Source: Prevotella sp. UBA2725
GTDB taxonomy: Bacteria; Bacteroidota; Bacteroidia; Bacteroidales; Bacteroidaceae
Length of the DNA stretch: 53,380 nt
Direction: 5' to 3'
Assembly: GCA_002353825.1 (NCBI GenBank)
Contig: DEKJ01000028.1
Span: 169,688 to 223,067, forward strand
Below are positions 8,774 through 16,988 of this stretch, in pieces. A model generated the notes under the pieces. The model searched no databases, had not been told where the DNA came from, and was given only the letters and a program-made list of their open reading frames with translations. Position numbers and translations under genes: made by a program. Within the stretch, counting starts at the first letter, position 1; every line of letters starts with the position of its first letter.

Positions 8774-8889
8774 AGGAATAATCCCTTCTGAACAACCTGA
8801 ATATCTCCCTGATGAGCCAAGATGGCTGCCCAGGTCTTGTTTGTCTTTTTTTCTGCCGCGCTCTTTTCTTTTTTATTTTCCATATCCAT
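8770..8889 (-). CDS. Putative 39-aa antitoxin of the PIN toxin
   Basis: A short ORF with a perfect AGGAGG (8898-8903) 8 nt before its ATG and an ATGA overlap with the PIN start. The product begins MDMENKKEKS, has a lysine/glutamate-rich first half, then a TWAAILAHQGDIQVVQKG segment. A second in-frame ATG is two codons downstream. It is much shorter than usual VapB antitoxins (about 70-90 aa) and shows no AbrB, RHH or Phd DNA-binding fold, so it would have to act mainly by wrapping the toxin. The role is inferred from position and coupling only; I recognise no family. Confidence 0.6.
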   Translation of the reverse strand: MDMENKKEKSAAEKKTNKTWAAILAHQGDIQVVQKGLFL

Positions 8890-8969
8890 GTCTATGTCCT
8901 CCTATTTACTGATTTCACTTGCAAATATACGACATATTTCTCAACTCTGCAAGATATTAACTGTTTATT

Positions 8970-11900
8970 TTAGATCGACCCTTCACGGCGGGATATGCTC
9001 TGCATGAAGACGGCAATGAGCTGCTCCTCACTGTCACCGATGAGCTGACTCAGCTGCATAGCCTTCTCGATATCGCTACGGAGACGCAGACGACGCTGGA
9101 ACTTACGCATATACTTCCGGCATTCAGCCTCCTTCAAGTCGGATGAGAACTCATCGTCATTGACCACAGCCATCAGACCGGTGTCCGCCTTCATGCCATC
9201 GAAGAGGTGCATGATCTCCTCGCCCCATTTCTTGATCTCGTCGGCGGTGACTTTCTCGCCTTCGTTCCACAGTCTGATCACGGTCAGGACATCCTCTTCC
9301 GTGGAGCTGCCTCCACCCCGATGCGGCCCTCCGTTGCCTCTCTCCGTGTCATCATCATCCGGGTCCTCCTCTACGGTGATGCCGGGGAGCTCATCGTCTG
9401 TGTCTACCTCCACGTCGATGAACTCGCTGCGAGCAAACTGGCTCTTGATAAACCCATAGAGGTTGCAATAACGAAGCCAGAACGACTGGAAGATCCCGTC
9501 GTAGTACCTCTTATCAATCTCTATGACGTCTTTCAGATCCATGATATCATTGTAGAAGGTGCCGTAAGCCTGGCGTACGAGCCGTGCCTTGTTTATATAA
9601 AGGTCGGGCAGATCGCTGCCCGTCACGCCCTGCGCCTTCTGAGCCTTTATCTCTTCTTTCGATTCCTGCTCCAACTGAAACTCCCTGGTGATCCACTCCC
9701 GCCAGTCGGCCTCCATCAGCTCCAGGGTGTTGCCGTCCTCCGGATTCTTCTTGTAGGAAAGGAACCAGCGGGTATAAGGATAACTCTGCAAGAGGTACTT
9801 ATAGCTCAGCTCTATCTCCTTCACGACCTCGCCCGGGTTGAAATCGGAGATGACGGTGTGACAATATTTCTTGAAGGCTTTCCGGATATTCTCCACGTTG
9901 ACATTCTTCCATGACATATCAACAACGTGACACTCCTTCTTGTACTTGCAGATACGGTCCACACGCGATACGGTCTGGACAGCATTGATATCATTGATCT
10001 CCTTGTCAAGGAAGAGGGTATGGAGATGAGGCTCATCAAAACCCGTCTGAAGCTTGTCGACGACGATGATGATGCCGTTCTTGGAGTTCTTGAAGTCCTC
10101 TATCACCTTTGCCTCACTCTTGTCGCCGTCCTTGTCGCTGTTCAGGCTCTCACACGTCTCCACGCCCTGACGGTCACTGTAGATGATATACACAGGCGCC
10201 TTGGCATACTGATGATAACGAGAGTCTTCAGGCTCACACTGCTCGCGCATGTACTTCTTGATCTTCTTGAAATAGCGGATGGCGATAGGGATACTGCTCA
10301 CAGCGAGCATCGCCTTGCCCGTGCCGCGTATCTTGCCATAGACGAGCGAGAGGCAGCGGTCCACGACAAAGCGGGCAAACTCATCCATGCGCGTCTCGTT
10401 CTCATACACGCTCCTTGAGGGGTCGTGCACCTTCTTGTCGTTGTCCGTCGCCGGGTCGAAGTCCTCGGGCGGATAAAACTTCATCGAGAGCTTCACGGGG
10501 ATGATATGCTTTGTCGGGTCAAGGATATAACCGTCGCGGATAGCCTCTTTCATGCTGTAGCTGTCGAAAGGCACCCACAGAGGCACCTCCTTTGCAGAGC
10601 TCTTGAACTCACCGAAGCGCGCCAGCACCTTCTCCGTGGGCGTGGCGGTGAAACCGATGATGAGGTTCTTTTTCTTCGCCTCAGAGCCGTCAGCCTCTAC
10701 CTCCCCGTCGATGACGTCGGCAAGCTGGCTGAAGATATCGATCATCTCATCGCCCGTCTCACCCGTCGTGGAGCGGTGGATCTCATCGATGAGGAACACC
10801 ACGCGCATCTTCCTCAGCTTCTCGTCCGAGGCGAGGATGGCATTGCGGAGCTCGAGAAACTTCTGGATATTGACCACGATGATGCGCTTCTCCCCCGACA
10901 AGGCTCTGACGAAGGTGCTCTGGTTGCGGACCTCCACAAACATGCTCTTGTCGATGTTCATATCCATCATCATCGTGTCGAGCTGGTCGCGGAGCTGCAG
11001 GCGGTCGACGACGATGAGGATCTTGTCGTAAGCCCACTGACCCTCGTAGCGCAGGTCCTTGAGCTGAAGGGCTGTCCAGCCGATGATGTTACTCTTTCCG
11101 AAGCCCGCAGCATATTGCAGCAGAAGGCTGTAGACATACTTGTTGTTGCAGCATGCCTCGCGCCTGCGGATGATGTCCTCTATCTTGTCCGGAGCCACGG
11201 AGAGATGGGTGAGCTCCTCACGCAACTGCCGGATATAATAGTCGGGATCTTTCTCCTTGTCGAGCATCTCGCTTACGCGCTTCATGATCTTGTCGCAGCC
11301 GAACTTCTGCTTGGGTCGTGGCGTGATGAGGGTACCGGTGTTGCTCGTGCGCGATTTTCTGCCATCCACCTTCTCATATTTATACTTGATGAAGTTGTAG
11401 ATGAGGATCTCTTTCTCTATCATCTTTTTCGCGTAGAGGGCGCGCATCGTCTCTTTGAACGCCTGGTCCTGCGACAGCGAGGGGCTCGACAGCGGCCATG
11501 CCTTGAAGTCCTTCACGATACGCTCGTTGCGATACTGCTCGATGGTCTGCTCCTCATTCTCAAAGGCTTTCATGGCGGCATCGGTATAGCTCTGCACATT
11601 GCGCCAGACATAGGTCTCGTTGATGTCACATGCCGTGAGATGGATAGCCTTCTCAAAGATCATCAACGCCTCGCGCCGGTCCTCGTCGACAGTGTTGTCG
11701 TCGGGGCGGTTGCGCTTCCGCGAGTCCATGAGTTGGATAGCCCTCAGATAGTCGCCGATAATCTTTCCGCGGCCGTCGCTCTCAGCACTCTGCCCCATGA
11801 TGTTCGTCTTGAGCTCCATATAACCGAGGTAGATGCCGTTGACGAAGAACGTGACGTCGGGGCGGATATGCTCGATGTCCACACCGTCGCAGGCTACGGT

Positions 11901-12308
11901 GTGCGGCAGTTCCTTGACAGCACTGAAGATGTTCTTCTTGAAGTCGGCATCGCCACGCAGCTCCGTGCCGGAGACGAAGAAGAGCTGAAGCGACTCGCCT
12001 TGGAAGGTGATCTTCTGGTTCTTGTTCAGAAACGTCGCTACATTGCTGCTCGTCAGCATACGGCGCTTCACCTCCTCCTTGATGTCACCAGTGAGCCGCT
12101 CCTCGTCGTTCTTGTACCGGCTCATCAGCGCCTTCCACGAGAACCGGTTTGCCTCCTGGATAAACTCTATGAGCTGCGAGGGGATGAAGAGATCGGGACT
12201 GACGATGTTGGGTGGTGTGTCGCGATAACCCAATCCGCCTTCGCTCTCTGCCCGACAAATGAACTTCATCACATAGTCCTGCTGTATCTTTGTTTCGCCT
12301 GCTGTCAT
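8970..12308 (-). CDS. hsdR: Type I restriction endonuclease, HsdR subunit
   Basis: A 1112-aa motor-nuclease subunit. The N-terminal PD-(D/E)xK nuclease has D151 and E165-L-K167 (PDVTFF...YMELK). Superfamily 2 helicase motifs follow: Walker A variant GFGKS (G402-S406), DEIH (D508-H511), TATP soon after, and the motif VI block QTVSRVDR with its arginines. An acidic linker (DDELPG...DPDDDDTERG) precedes a C-terminal helical domain that would dock on the M2S methylase. HsdR translocates unmethylated DNA with ATP and cuts far from the site. It is the last gene of the hsdM-hsdS-hsdR set, 12 nt after hsdS. Composition is GC-richer than hsdS. All catalytic residues are present, so it should be active. 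Confidence 0.95.
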   Translation of the reverse strand: MTAGETKIQQDYVMKFICRAESEGGLGYRDTPPNIVSPDLFIPSQLIEFIQEANRFSWKALMSRYKNDEERLTGDIKEEVKRRMLTSSNVATFLNKNQKITFQGESLQLFFVSGTELRGDADFKKNIFSAVKELPHTVACDGVDIEHIRPDVTFFVNGIYLGYMELKTNIMGQSAESDGRGKIIGDYLRAIQLMDSRKRNRPDDNTVDEDRREALMIFEKAIHLTACDINETYVWRNVQSYTDAAMKAFENEEQTIEQYRNERIVKDFKAWPLSSPSLSQDQAFKETMRALYAKKMIEKEILIYNFIKYKYEKVDGRKSRTSNTGTLITPRPKQKFGCDKIMKRVSEMLDKEKDPDYYIRQLREELTHLSVAPDKIEDIIRRREACCNNKYVYSLLLQYAAGFGKSNIIGWTALQLKDLRYEGQWAYDKILIVVDRLQLRDQLDTMMMDMNIDKSMFVEVRNQSTFVRALSGEKRIIVVNIQKFLELRNAILASDEKLRKMRVVFLIDEIHRSTTGETGDEMIDIFSQLADVIDGEVEADGSEAKKKNLIIGFTATPTEKVLARFGEFKSSAKEVPLWVPFDSYSMKEAIRDGYILDPTKHIIPVKLSMKFYPPEDFDPATDNDKKVHDPSRSVYENETRMDEFARFVVDRCLSLVYGKIRGTGKAMLAVSSIPIAIRYFKKIKKYMREQCEPEDSRYHQYAKAPVYIIYSDRQGVETCESLNSDKDGDKSEAKVIEDFKNSKNGIIIVVDKLQTGFDEPHLHTLFLDKEINDINAVQTVSRVDRICKYKKECHVVDMSWKNVNVENIRKAFKKYCHTVISDFNPGEVVKEIELSYKYLLQSYPYTRWFLSYKKNPEDGNTLELMEADWREWITREFQLEQESKEEIKAQKAQGVTGSDLPDLYINKARLVRQAYGTFYNDIMDLKDVIEIDKRYYDGIFQSFWLRYCNLYGFIKSQFARSEFIDVEVDTDDELPGITVEEDPDDDDTERGNGGPHRGGGSSTEEDVLTVIRLWNEGEKVTADEIKKWGEEIMHLFDGMKADTGLMAVVNDDEFSSDLKEAECRKYMRKFQRRLRLRSDIEKAMQLSQLIGDSEEQLIAVFMQSISRREGSI

Positions 12309-12320
12309 AATCGTTTTCGT

Positions 12321-13577
12321 TTAATCAACCTTCCGCTTCCCCGTCACCACCTCGTTGATAAGGCTGCGCTTCAACCGTTTGTATGCATCAATCTGCTTCT
12401 CCACAATGGATGCCGCACGGTCAATCTTCGAACACTCCGCATCGAGGTAAGAAGCAATGGAACGCTGCTCCGAGAGAGGGGGAAGAACAACATACATAGT
12501 TTCTATTCTGTCAACCTTAATATTTATTCGTGTGAATCCTCTAGCCTCAAGACGAATTTTATTTCTATATACTTCAGAATTTAACTCATAATTGAGAAAC
12601 TTTGCCTCTACATCTTTGCATGTCGTTCTAAACCCTCTACAAAAGCTGTTCAAGTACACCTGATGAAGATCTGACAACACGACTGCACTTTTTGCTATAC
12701 TTTCATAATCCTCTGAACTCATAAGGAAAATCAGATCATTCTTTCGCACCTTATTCTGTACCTCGCCAGGTGACATCACAACATAATTCATCTGAAGAGG
12801 ATCTATCTCTATATGATTTAAGACATTTGTAAAAGGAATATAAGGCTGAGTCAAAGAAGCGTCCTCACTTCGAAAATCTTCTCCCGACTTTCCCGCTAAC
12901 CCACTGTACATATAACCTATGTCTTTCATCCGATAGCTCTTCCACCCTTCCGGAATCATTCCTATCCACTCTACCCCTGAGTCTTTGAGTTTTACGTTAG
13001 GGTTAAGCCCACGTGTCACGGCACGGTTGATGACGGATGCCTTCAATCGTGTGTATGCCTCCCGCTTCTGCTCCAACAGCGATATCGCATAATCTATCTC
13101 TGACGTCTTTGAATCAAGATAAGATACGATGCGGCGCTGGACCGGAAGAGAAGGAATATCAACCTCATACGTCCTCATAAAAAGAGGATCTATTCTCCTT
13201 AAACCACCAACTCCATGCATCGTAGCACAACCCTTACCCTGAAAGTCGTTAGTTTCGCTCACATAGAACATGTATCTATTAAGCGCTTTCCTCTGATTAA
13301 ATCTCAAAACAAAGATTTCAGAGCTACCTACACCTATTCCATTTAACAAATTATCTGCTATCGCAATATTCCCATTTTCAAAGCAAGGTGTAACTTTTGC
13401 TATAAGCAAATCTCCATTAGCAAAATAATTGTACTTTCCAATACCTTGATCGTACGGAATGGTTTGCAGATCAATACTATCATTACGCAGACTTTCCATA
13501 GGAACAAATGATATATCCCCATGAATAGCTTTTCCTGAATATAAAGGATTGAGTTTTGAAAAGTCTTTTAGTCTCAT
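12321..13577 (-). CDS. hsdS: Type I restriction-modification specificity subunit HsdS
   Basis: A 418-aa protein with the two-TRD layout: TRD1 (about 1-125), conserved helical spacer (QRRIVSYLDSKTSEIDYAI...), TRD2 (starting near GVEWIGMIPEGW) and a second spacer (QRSIASYLDAECSKIDRAA...). The spacers are imperfect repeats and form the coiled coil that sets the distance between the two half-sites. The start ATG overlaps the hsdM stop (ATGA), and an in-frame stop lies just upstream, so TRD1 lacks the usual GVEWLGEIPEHW-like lead-in that TRD2 has. The TRD-coding parts are strikingly AT-rich and the spacer parts GC-rich, a sign that the TRDs were exchanged horizontally. Sequence specificity cannot be predicted by eye. 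Confidence 0.95.
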   Translation of the reverse strand: MRLKDFSKLNPLYSGKAIHGDISFVPMESLRNDSIDLQTIPYDQGIGKYNYFANGDLLIAKVTPCFENGNIAIADNLLNGIGVGSSEIFVLRFNQRKALNRYMFYVSETNDFQGKGCATMHGVGGLRRIDPLFMRTYEVDIPSLPVQRRIVSYLDSKTSEIDYAISLLEQKREAYTRLKASVINRAVTRGLNPNVKLKDSGVEWIGMIPEGWKSYRMKDIGYMYSGLAGKSGEDFRSEDASLTQPYIPFTNVLNHIEIDPLQMNYVVMSPGEVQNKVRKNDLIFLMSSEDYESIAKSAVVLSDLHQVYLNSFCRGFRTTCKDVEAKFLNYELNSEVYRNKIRLEARGFTRINIKVDRIETMYVVLPPLSEQRSIASYLDAECSKIDRAASIVEKQIDAYKRLKRSLINEVVTGKRKVD

Positions 13578-15601
13578 ATCTCAATCCCCTCCAGCTCTTT
13601 ATCCAATTCTTTTATCTCTTTGAGGATATCCTCGACAGGCTCCACGGTCTCAGGAACATAGAACTCCTTGTTGAAGTTGATCTCCACACCCACGACATCT
13701 TTCTCCAAGGTGAAGGGTTTGAAGACATACTTCTTCATGAAGGCAGCTATCTCCTTGCGGTTCGCCTCTTCGTCGAAGTGGTAAGGGATGATCTCATAGT
13801 CGGTCGTCTTGCGGGGCTCAATGGCTACCTTGAGGTTCTTCAGTTTCTTGCTTGTGCCGAGCGAGAACTTGAAGATGCCATTGCCTAAACGCGTCGTCGT
13901 GCCGTCAGCCTCTACCGTGAGCGAGGAAGCATCGCGGTCGTAGCTGTAGGTCGTGCCGTCGGCGAGGGAGACGCGGATGGGCTCGTCGGCATCGTCCCAC
14001 GTCTTGAGCTCAGCCAACAGAGCAGCGGCAGCGTCGGGCTCAAGGTCCGTGAGGTCCGTGAAGGTCTTGTCGCCCAACGCCACCCTGACGACATCCTTCA
14101 GCGTCTCCGCTTTCGCGAGGGCTTGCCCGTCATCGTCGAGCTCCGTAAGGATGAGCTGCTGCTTGTTGTAATAGAAATGCTCGCGGTCGTAGACCTTGCA
14201 GATGCCTTCTGTCCTAAAACTGAGCAGCGCCTGGACGATAGCCTCGCGACTCTTGTCGTCCATCTCGCGGCGCTTGCTGCCCTTGCTCTTCTTCAGCAGC
14301 TGCCAGCCGTTGCTGCCGTCGATGAGCGCTATCTTGTTGCGGTGCTCCGCGGGTTTGTTCTTGTTGATGACCCAGAGGTAGGTGTAGATGCCGGTGTTGA
14401 AAAACTCCTGCTGCGGCATCTGGATGATGGCTTCGAGCCAGTCGTGGTCGAGCACATACATGCGGATGTTGCTCTCTCCGCTCCCCGCGTCACCGCTGAA
14501 GAGCGAGGCGCCGTTGTGCACCTCTACCGCCAGTCCGTCGTCGGCAAGCTTGAAGAGGTTGTGCTGCATGAAGAGCAGCTGGCCGTCGCTCACCGAGGGT
14601 ATGCCTCCGGCAAACTGCCCCGTCTGGTCCTTACGGATCTCCCGCTCGTAGCCGCTCCACTTCGTGCCGTAGGGCGGGTTGGCAACGATGACGTTGAAAC
14701 GCGTGTCGGGGAAAGGCATCGTCGTGAGGGTGTTGCCGTAGTGGATCTCCGCCTTGTCGCGGAAATGGCTCTCGATAGCTGCCAGGGCATAGAGGGTGTC
14801 GTTGTATTCGGATCCACAGGTATGGATAAGCTTGTAACCGTTCTCGCGGCTCAGACGGTCGGAGACACCGAAGAGCAGGTTGGCACCGCCGCAGGTGGGG
14901 TCGTAGATATGGAGAAAACGGTCTTTCGGCACGTTGATCTTAGCGCCTACGATCTCCGAGATCAGGGCGATGATGTCGGCAGGGGTGTATTGCTCTCCGG
15001 CTGTGGAGGCAGAGATGTCCGCCCACTTACGCTTGATATGCTCCTCGAGCGTGGTGATGTCCGAGTTGTTATAGGGTGCGAGATCGATCCCTGCCCAGAT
15101 AGAGACGACGGGGAAGAGGATCTTCTTGGACCGGAGGTTGGCGACCATCGTGTCCATGTTGAGGTATTTCTCTTCCTCCCGTCCGCGGTCGATGCCGAGG
15201 AGGCGCTTCGAGTCGGCATCGAAGCCATGGAGATAGTCGGCAAAATCCTGCTCAAAGGTCTTGTCGTTGGAGCATATCTTCTGCAAGGTCTTGCCCTGCA
15301 TGACGATGAAGTCGTTGTATCCGCAGTCGTGGTCGAGAAACGCTTCCTTGAAGACCTCACCGTCGGCGGGCGTCAGCCCTTCCTCCTCCGACACCTTCCG
15401 GGCATAGTTGCGCATGCGTCCTTCGAGCATGACGAGAGCGAAGAACGGCATCATATAGTTTGGGAAGTCGCTCTGCTTGATGGCAGCGGCGAGGAGCAGG
15501 TCGGCTACCGACCATATCTTACTCTCATAGTGCATGATATCGGGCACGCCCGTAGGATAGCTGCTGGTAGTATTTTCGTTGAGCAAATTGTTTTCTGTCA
15601 T
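13574..15601 (-). CDS. hsdM: Type I DNA N6-adenine methyltransferase, HsdM subunit
   Basis: About 675 aa. It has a helical N-terminal domain, then the gamma-class MTase core with motif I DPTCGGANLL (near residue 233) and catalytic NPPY (near 305). HsdM methylates adenine in the site read by HsdS and recruits HsdR. At about 675 aa it is longer than many HsdM proteins (around 500-550 aa); the extra C-terminal part (from about residue 480) is acidic and includes a beta-rich stretch (TTYSYDRDASSLTVEADG) before a final lysine/glutamate helix. The longest frame starts at TTG 15643, but a -7 box lies inside it at 15621-15628, so ATG 15601 (MTENN) or 15607 is preferred. It is the first gene of the operon and overlaps hsdS by 4 nt. 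Confidence 0.93.
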   Translation of the reverse strand: MTENNLLNENTTSSYPTGVPDIMHYESKIWSVADLLLAAAIKQSDFPNYMMPFFALVMLEGRMRNYARKVSEEEGLTPADGEVFKEAFLDHDCGYNDFIVMQGKTLQKICSNDKTFEQDFADYLHGFDADSKRLLGIDRGREEEKYLNMDTMVANLRSKKILFPVVSIWAGIDLAPYNNSDITTLEEHIKRKWADISASTAGEQYTPADIIALISEIVGAKINVPKDRFLHIYDPTCGGANLLFGVSDRLSRENGYKLIHTCGSEYNDTLYALAAIESHFRDKAEIHYGNTLTTMPFPDTRFNVIVANPPYGTKWSGYEREIRKDQTGQFAGGIPSVSDGQLLFMQHNLFKLADDGLAVEVHNGASLFSGDAGSGESNIRMYVLDHDWLEAIIQMPQQEFFNTGIYTYLWVINKNKPAEHRNKIALIDGSNGWQLLKKSKGSKRREMDDKSREAIVQALLSFRTEGICKVYDREHFYYNKQQLILTELDDDGQALAKAETLKDVVRVALGDKTFTDLTDLEPDAAAALLAELKTWDDADEPIRVSLADGTTYSYDRDASSLTVEADGTTTRLGNGIFKFSLGTSKKLKNLKVAIEPRKTTDYEIIPYHFDEEANRKEIAAFMKKYVFKPFTLEKDVVGVEINFNKEFYVPETVEPVEDILKEIKELDKELEGIEI

Positions 15602-15620
15602 ATACATTTTCAATTTCTTG

Positions 15621-15628
15621 CAAAAATA
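15621..15628 (-). promoter_or_regulatory. -7 box (TATTTTTG) of the hsdMSR operon
   Basis: An exact TAnnTTTG on the minus strand. The predicted start of transcription is only about 8-14 nt from ATG 15607/15601, giving a very short leader without a Shine-Dalgarno. This argues against the upstream TTG start. Confidence 0.6.
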
Positions 15629-15703
15629 CAAAGAATATTCCAATTAGAGGTAAGGCAAAAGGGGAAAAAAGTGCAGATGCGGTATTAAGAATTACTTCTT
15701 CAG

Positions 15704-15757
15704 CGGACAAAAGACGATGCGAAAGTTGTCCGAGTTGTAAAGGTTGTCCGAGTTGTT
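15704..15757 (+). repeat. Short tandem repeat of GTTGTCCGAGTTGT units
   Basis: Two near-identical copies of GTTGTCCGAGTTGT, about 19 bp apart, occur just upstream of the right-hand 125-bp repeat. They are absent next to the left copy. Together with that repeat they fill the gap between hsdM and the chimeric ORF; no further gene is seen in 15644-16045. Confidence 0.5.
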
Positions 15758-15775
15758 GGAAAGACAAATCGTGTT

Positions 15776-15900
15776 TTTCTCCCAACAACATTGACAACAC
15801 ACACAACTTTAACAACATAGCATCCGAGCGTCATCGGCGAAGCCGACTGCCGTGTAATGTCGTGAAGAGCCGATGCAAGGAATATTAGTGATGTAACGGT
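15776..15900 (+). repeat. 125-bp direct repeat, right copy (DR-R)
   Basis: The right partner of 8156-8280, same orientation. The first 60 positions differ once; the second 60 differ at six positions, mostly around the hairpin. It lies upstream of hsdM, so the pair encloses the whole PIN + hsdMSR block. Confidence 0.85.
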
Positions 15901-16045
15901 ATCTGTCCAATGTCCCATGACAGGTTGGAGATGCTTCACAAGCAATTCCCAAACTGTTTTCCAAATCCATAATGGAAAGAAGTAAAATGGAAAGAACCAA
16001 GGCTTAACACCTATATGTCAGCATGTTATCTTTCTTTCCAGATCT

Positions 16046-16729
16046 TCACGCCTTATACAATTCTTCTAATCGTTCATCTATCTCTTGTTGCGTTTCCGTC
16101 TCCTTCTGATTGTCATCCTCTGCCACAGCCTGCTCCATCTTGGAAGCAAGCTCGCCAAGATCTTTCGGTAGGATGCGTGGTACTGGAATCTGACTAAAGT
16201 TGTCCCATATTAACTGATAGCCGTTCTGTATACGAGGACAATATTCAGAGATAAGACACCAGCCAACAGATGAGTTCAATAGGGCTAATAATGCACTATC
16301 CTTCACTGATAAAAAGAATAGGGAATTATTGCAGAACATAGGAGTTTGCTGATAGATAAAACAGGGCTTAACTTGAAAGGCCTGATACATAATCTTCGGC
16401 TCCGCAAACTTGTCATAATATGCACACGCTCTCAGTTCCCACCAATAATCACCCTTATCGGACCTTTCCCTCGCCTTATCAGCGAAAGGAGCCAGCCATT
16501 CGGCAATAGCTGGATACTTTTCCGTGAACCATGCCCAGGCCGTGCTTTCTGCGGGCAAAGACTGATCCTCCGCAATATTCATTTCTTTACGGGTGCATTC
16601 CTCAGCAATGTTCACATAACGTAACTCATTGTCGGGCGTGAGGTCCCGAAGCGTAAGGATGGGAATGAAGGCGACAATGACTATCAGCCAGACTATAATG
16701 TCATATCTCTTTTGCAATGAGATTGTCAT
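16046..16729 (-). pseudogene. Chimeric ORF: glycosyltransferase N-terminus fused to a type IIG restriction-methylase C-terminus
   Basis: A 227-aa ORF from ATG 16729 (an upstream TTG lies inside the -7 box and is rejected). Residues about 1-50 look like the start of a GT39/ArnT-type membrane glycosyltransferase: a cytoplasmic stub, one TM helix (IIVWLIVIVAFIPIL), then LRDLTPDNELRYVNIAEE, the loop that carries the catalytic acid in that family. From about residue 60 on it matches the C-terminal TaqI-like specificity domain of Eco57I-type restriction-methylases: ERSDKGDYWWELRACAYY, KPKIMY, LLALLNSSVGW, QIPVPR, and a charged helical tail. The methylase and nuclease domains are missing. It is probably a deletion product of two genes; whether a protein is made is unknown, but promoter and frame are intact. 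Confidence 0.6.
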
Positions 16730-16753
16730 CAGACAAAAATCTATATCACATTG

Positions 16754-16761
16754 CAAAAGTA
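16754..16761 (-). promoter_or_regulatory. -7 box (TACTTTTG) upstream of the chimeric ORF
   Basis: An exact TAnnTTTG match on the minus strand, 24 nt before ATG 16729. It appears to be the original promoter of the glycosyltransferase part, so the fusion may still be transcribed. Confidence 0.55.
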
Positions 16762-16887
16762 CTTATTAAGTATGAAAGAACGTCTATCATCAAAAGGAAT
16801 ATTACCCTTTTGATGACATATCTAACAGTATTTGTTCCCTATTGATAATCAGTATAATACGATCATGGCAACAAAGCAAGACCATCG

Positions 16888-16969
16888 CGCCTCGTCCGTG
16901 ACGCGTTTCCGCCTCATATGTGACGCATTATCGCCTCATATGTGACGGAAACGCGACACATATGAGGCG
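16888..16969. repeat. 22-bp CGCCTCATATGTGACG tandem units with an inverted end
   Basis: Three direct 22-bp units (starts 16888, 16910, 16932) are followed by an inverted half unit, so that 16932-16944 and 16957-16969 form a perfect 13-bp stem with a 12-nt loop. The hairpin lies 20 nt beyond the stop of the tlpA gene at 16989 and could terminate it. The same unit family recurs at 44449-44531, and both arrays are preceded by CATCG. The rest of 16762-16887 shows nothing else. Confidence 0.75.
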
Positions 16970-16988
16970 CAATGACGATACGGGTAAA

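Noticed and set aside
10425..12584. Long plus-strand ORF (719 codons) across hsdR
   Set aside because: It is antisense to hsdR, whose motifs are complete; the text is leucine/valine/aspartate/histidine-rich without domains, a codon-bias shadow.
12321..13577. Phase-variable (invertible) hsdS system
   Set aside because: Only one hsdS gene, no partial hsdS copy, recombinase or inverted repeats seen in the window.
15602..15643. Upstream TTG start for hsdM
   Set aside because: A -7 promoter box lies inside that extension, so it cannot be on the mRNA.
14123..15688. Plus-strand ORF (521 codons) across hsdM
   Set aside because: Antisense to hsdM with intact MTase motifs; no recognisable domain and no start signals.
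8156..15900. Insertion sequence or prophage carrying the R-M genes
   Set aside because: No transposase, integrase or phage gene found between or next to the repeats; only the repeat pair supports mobility.
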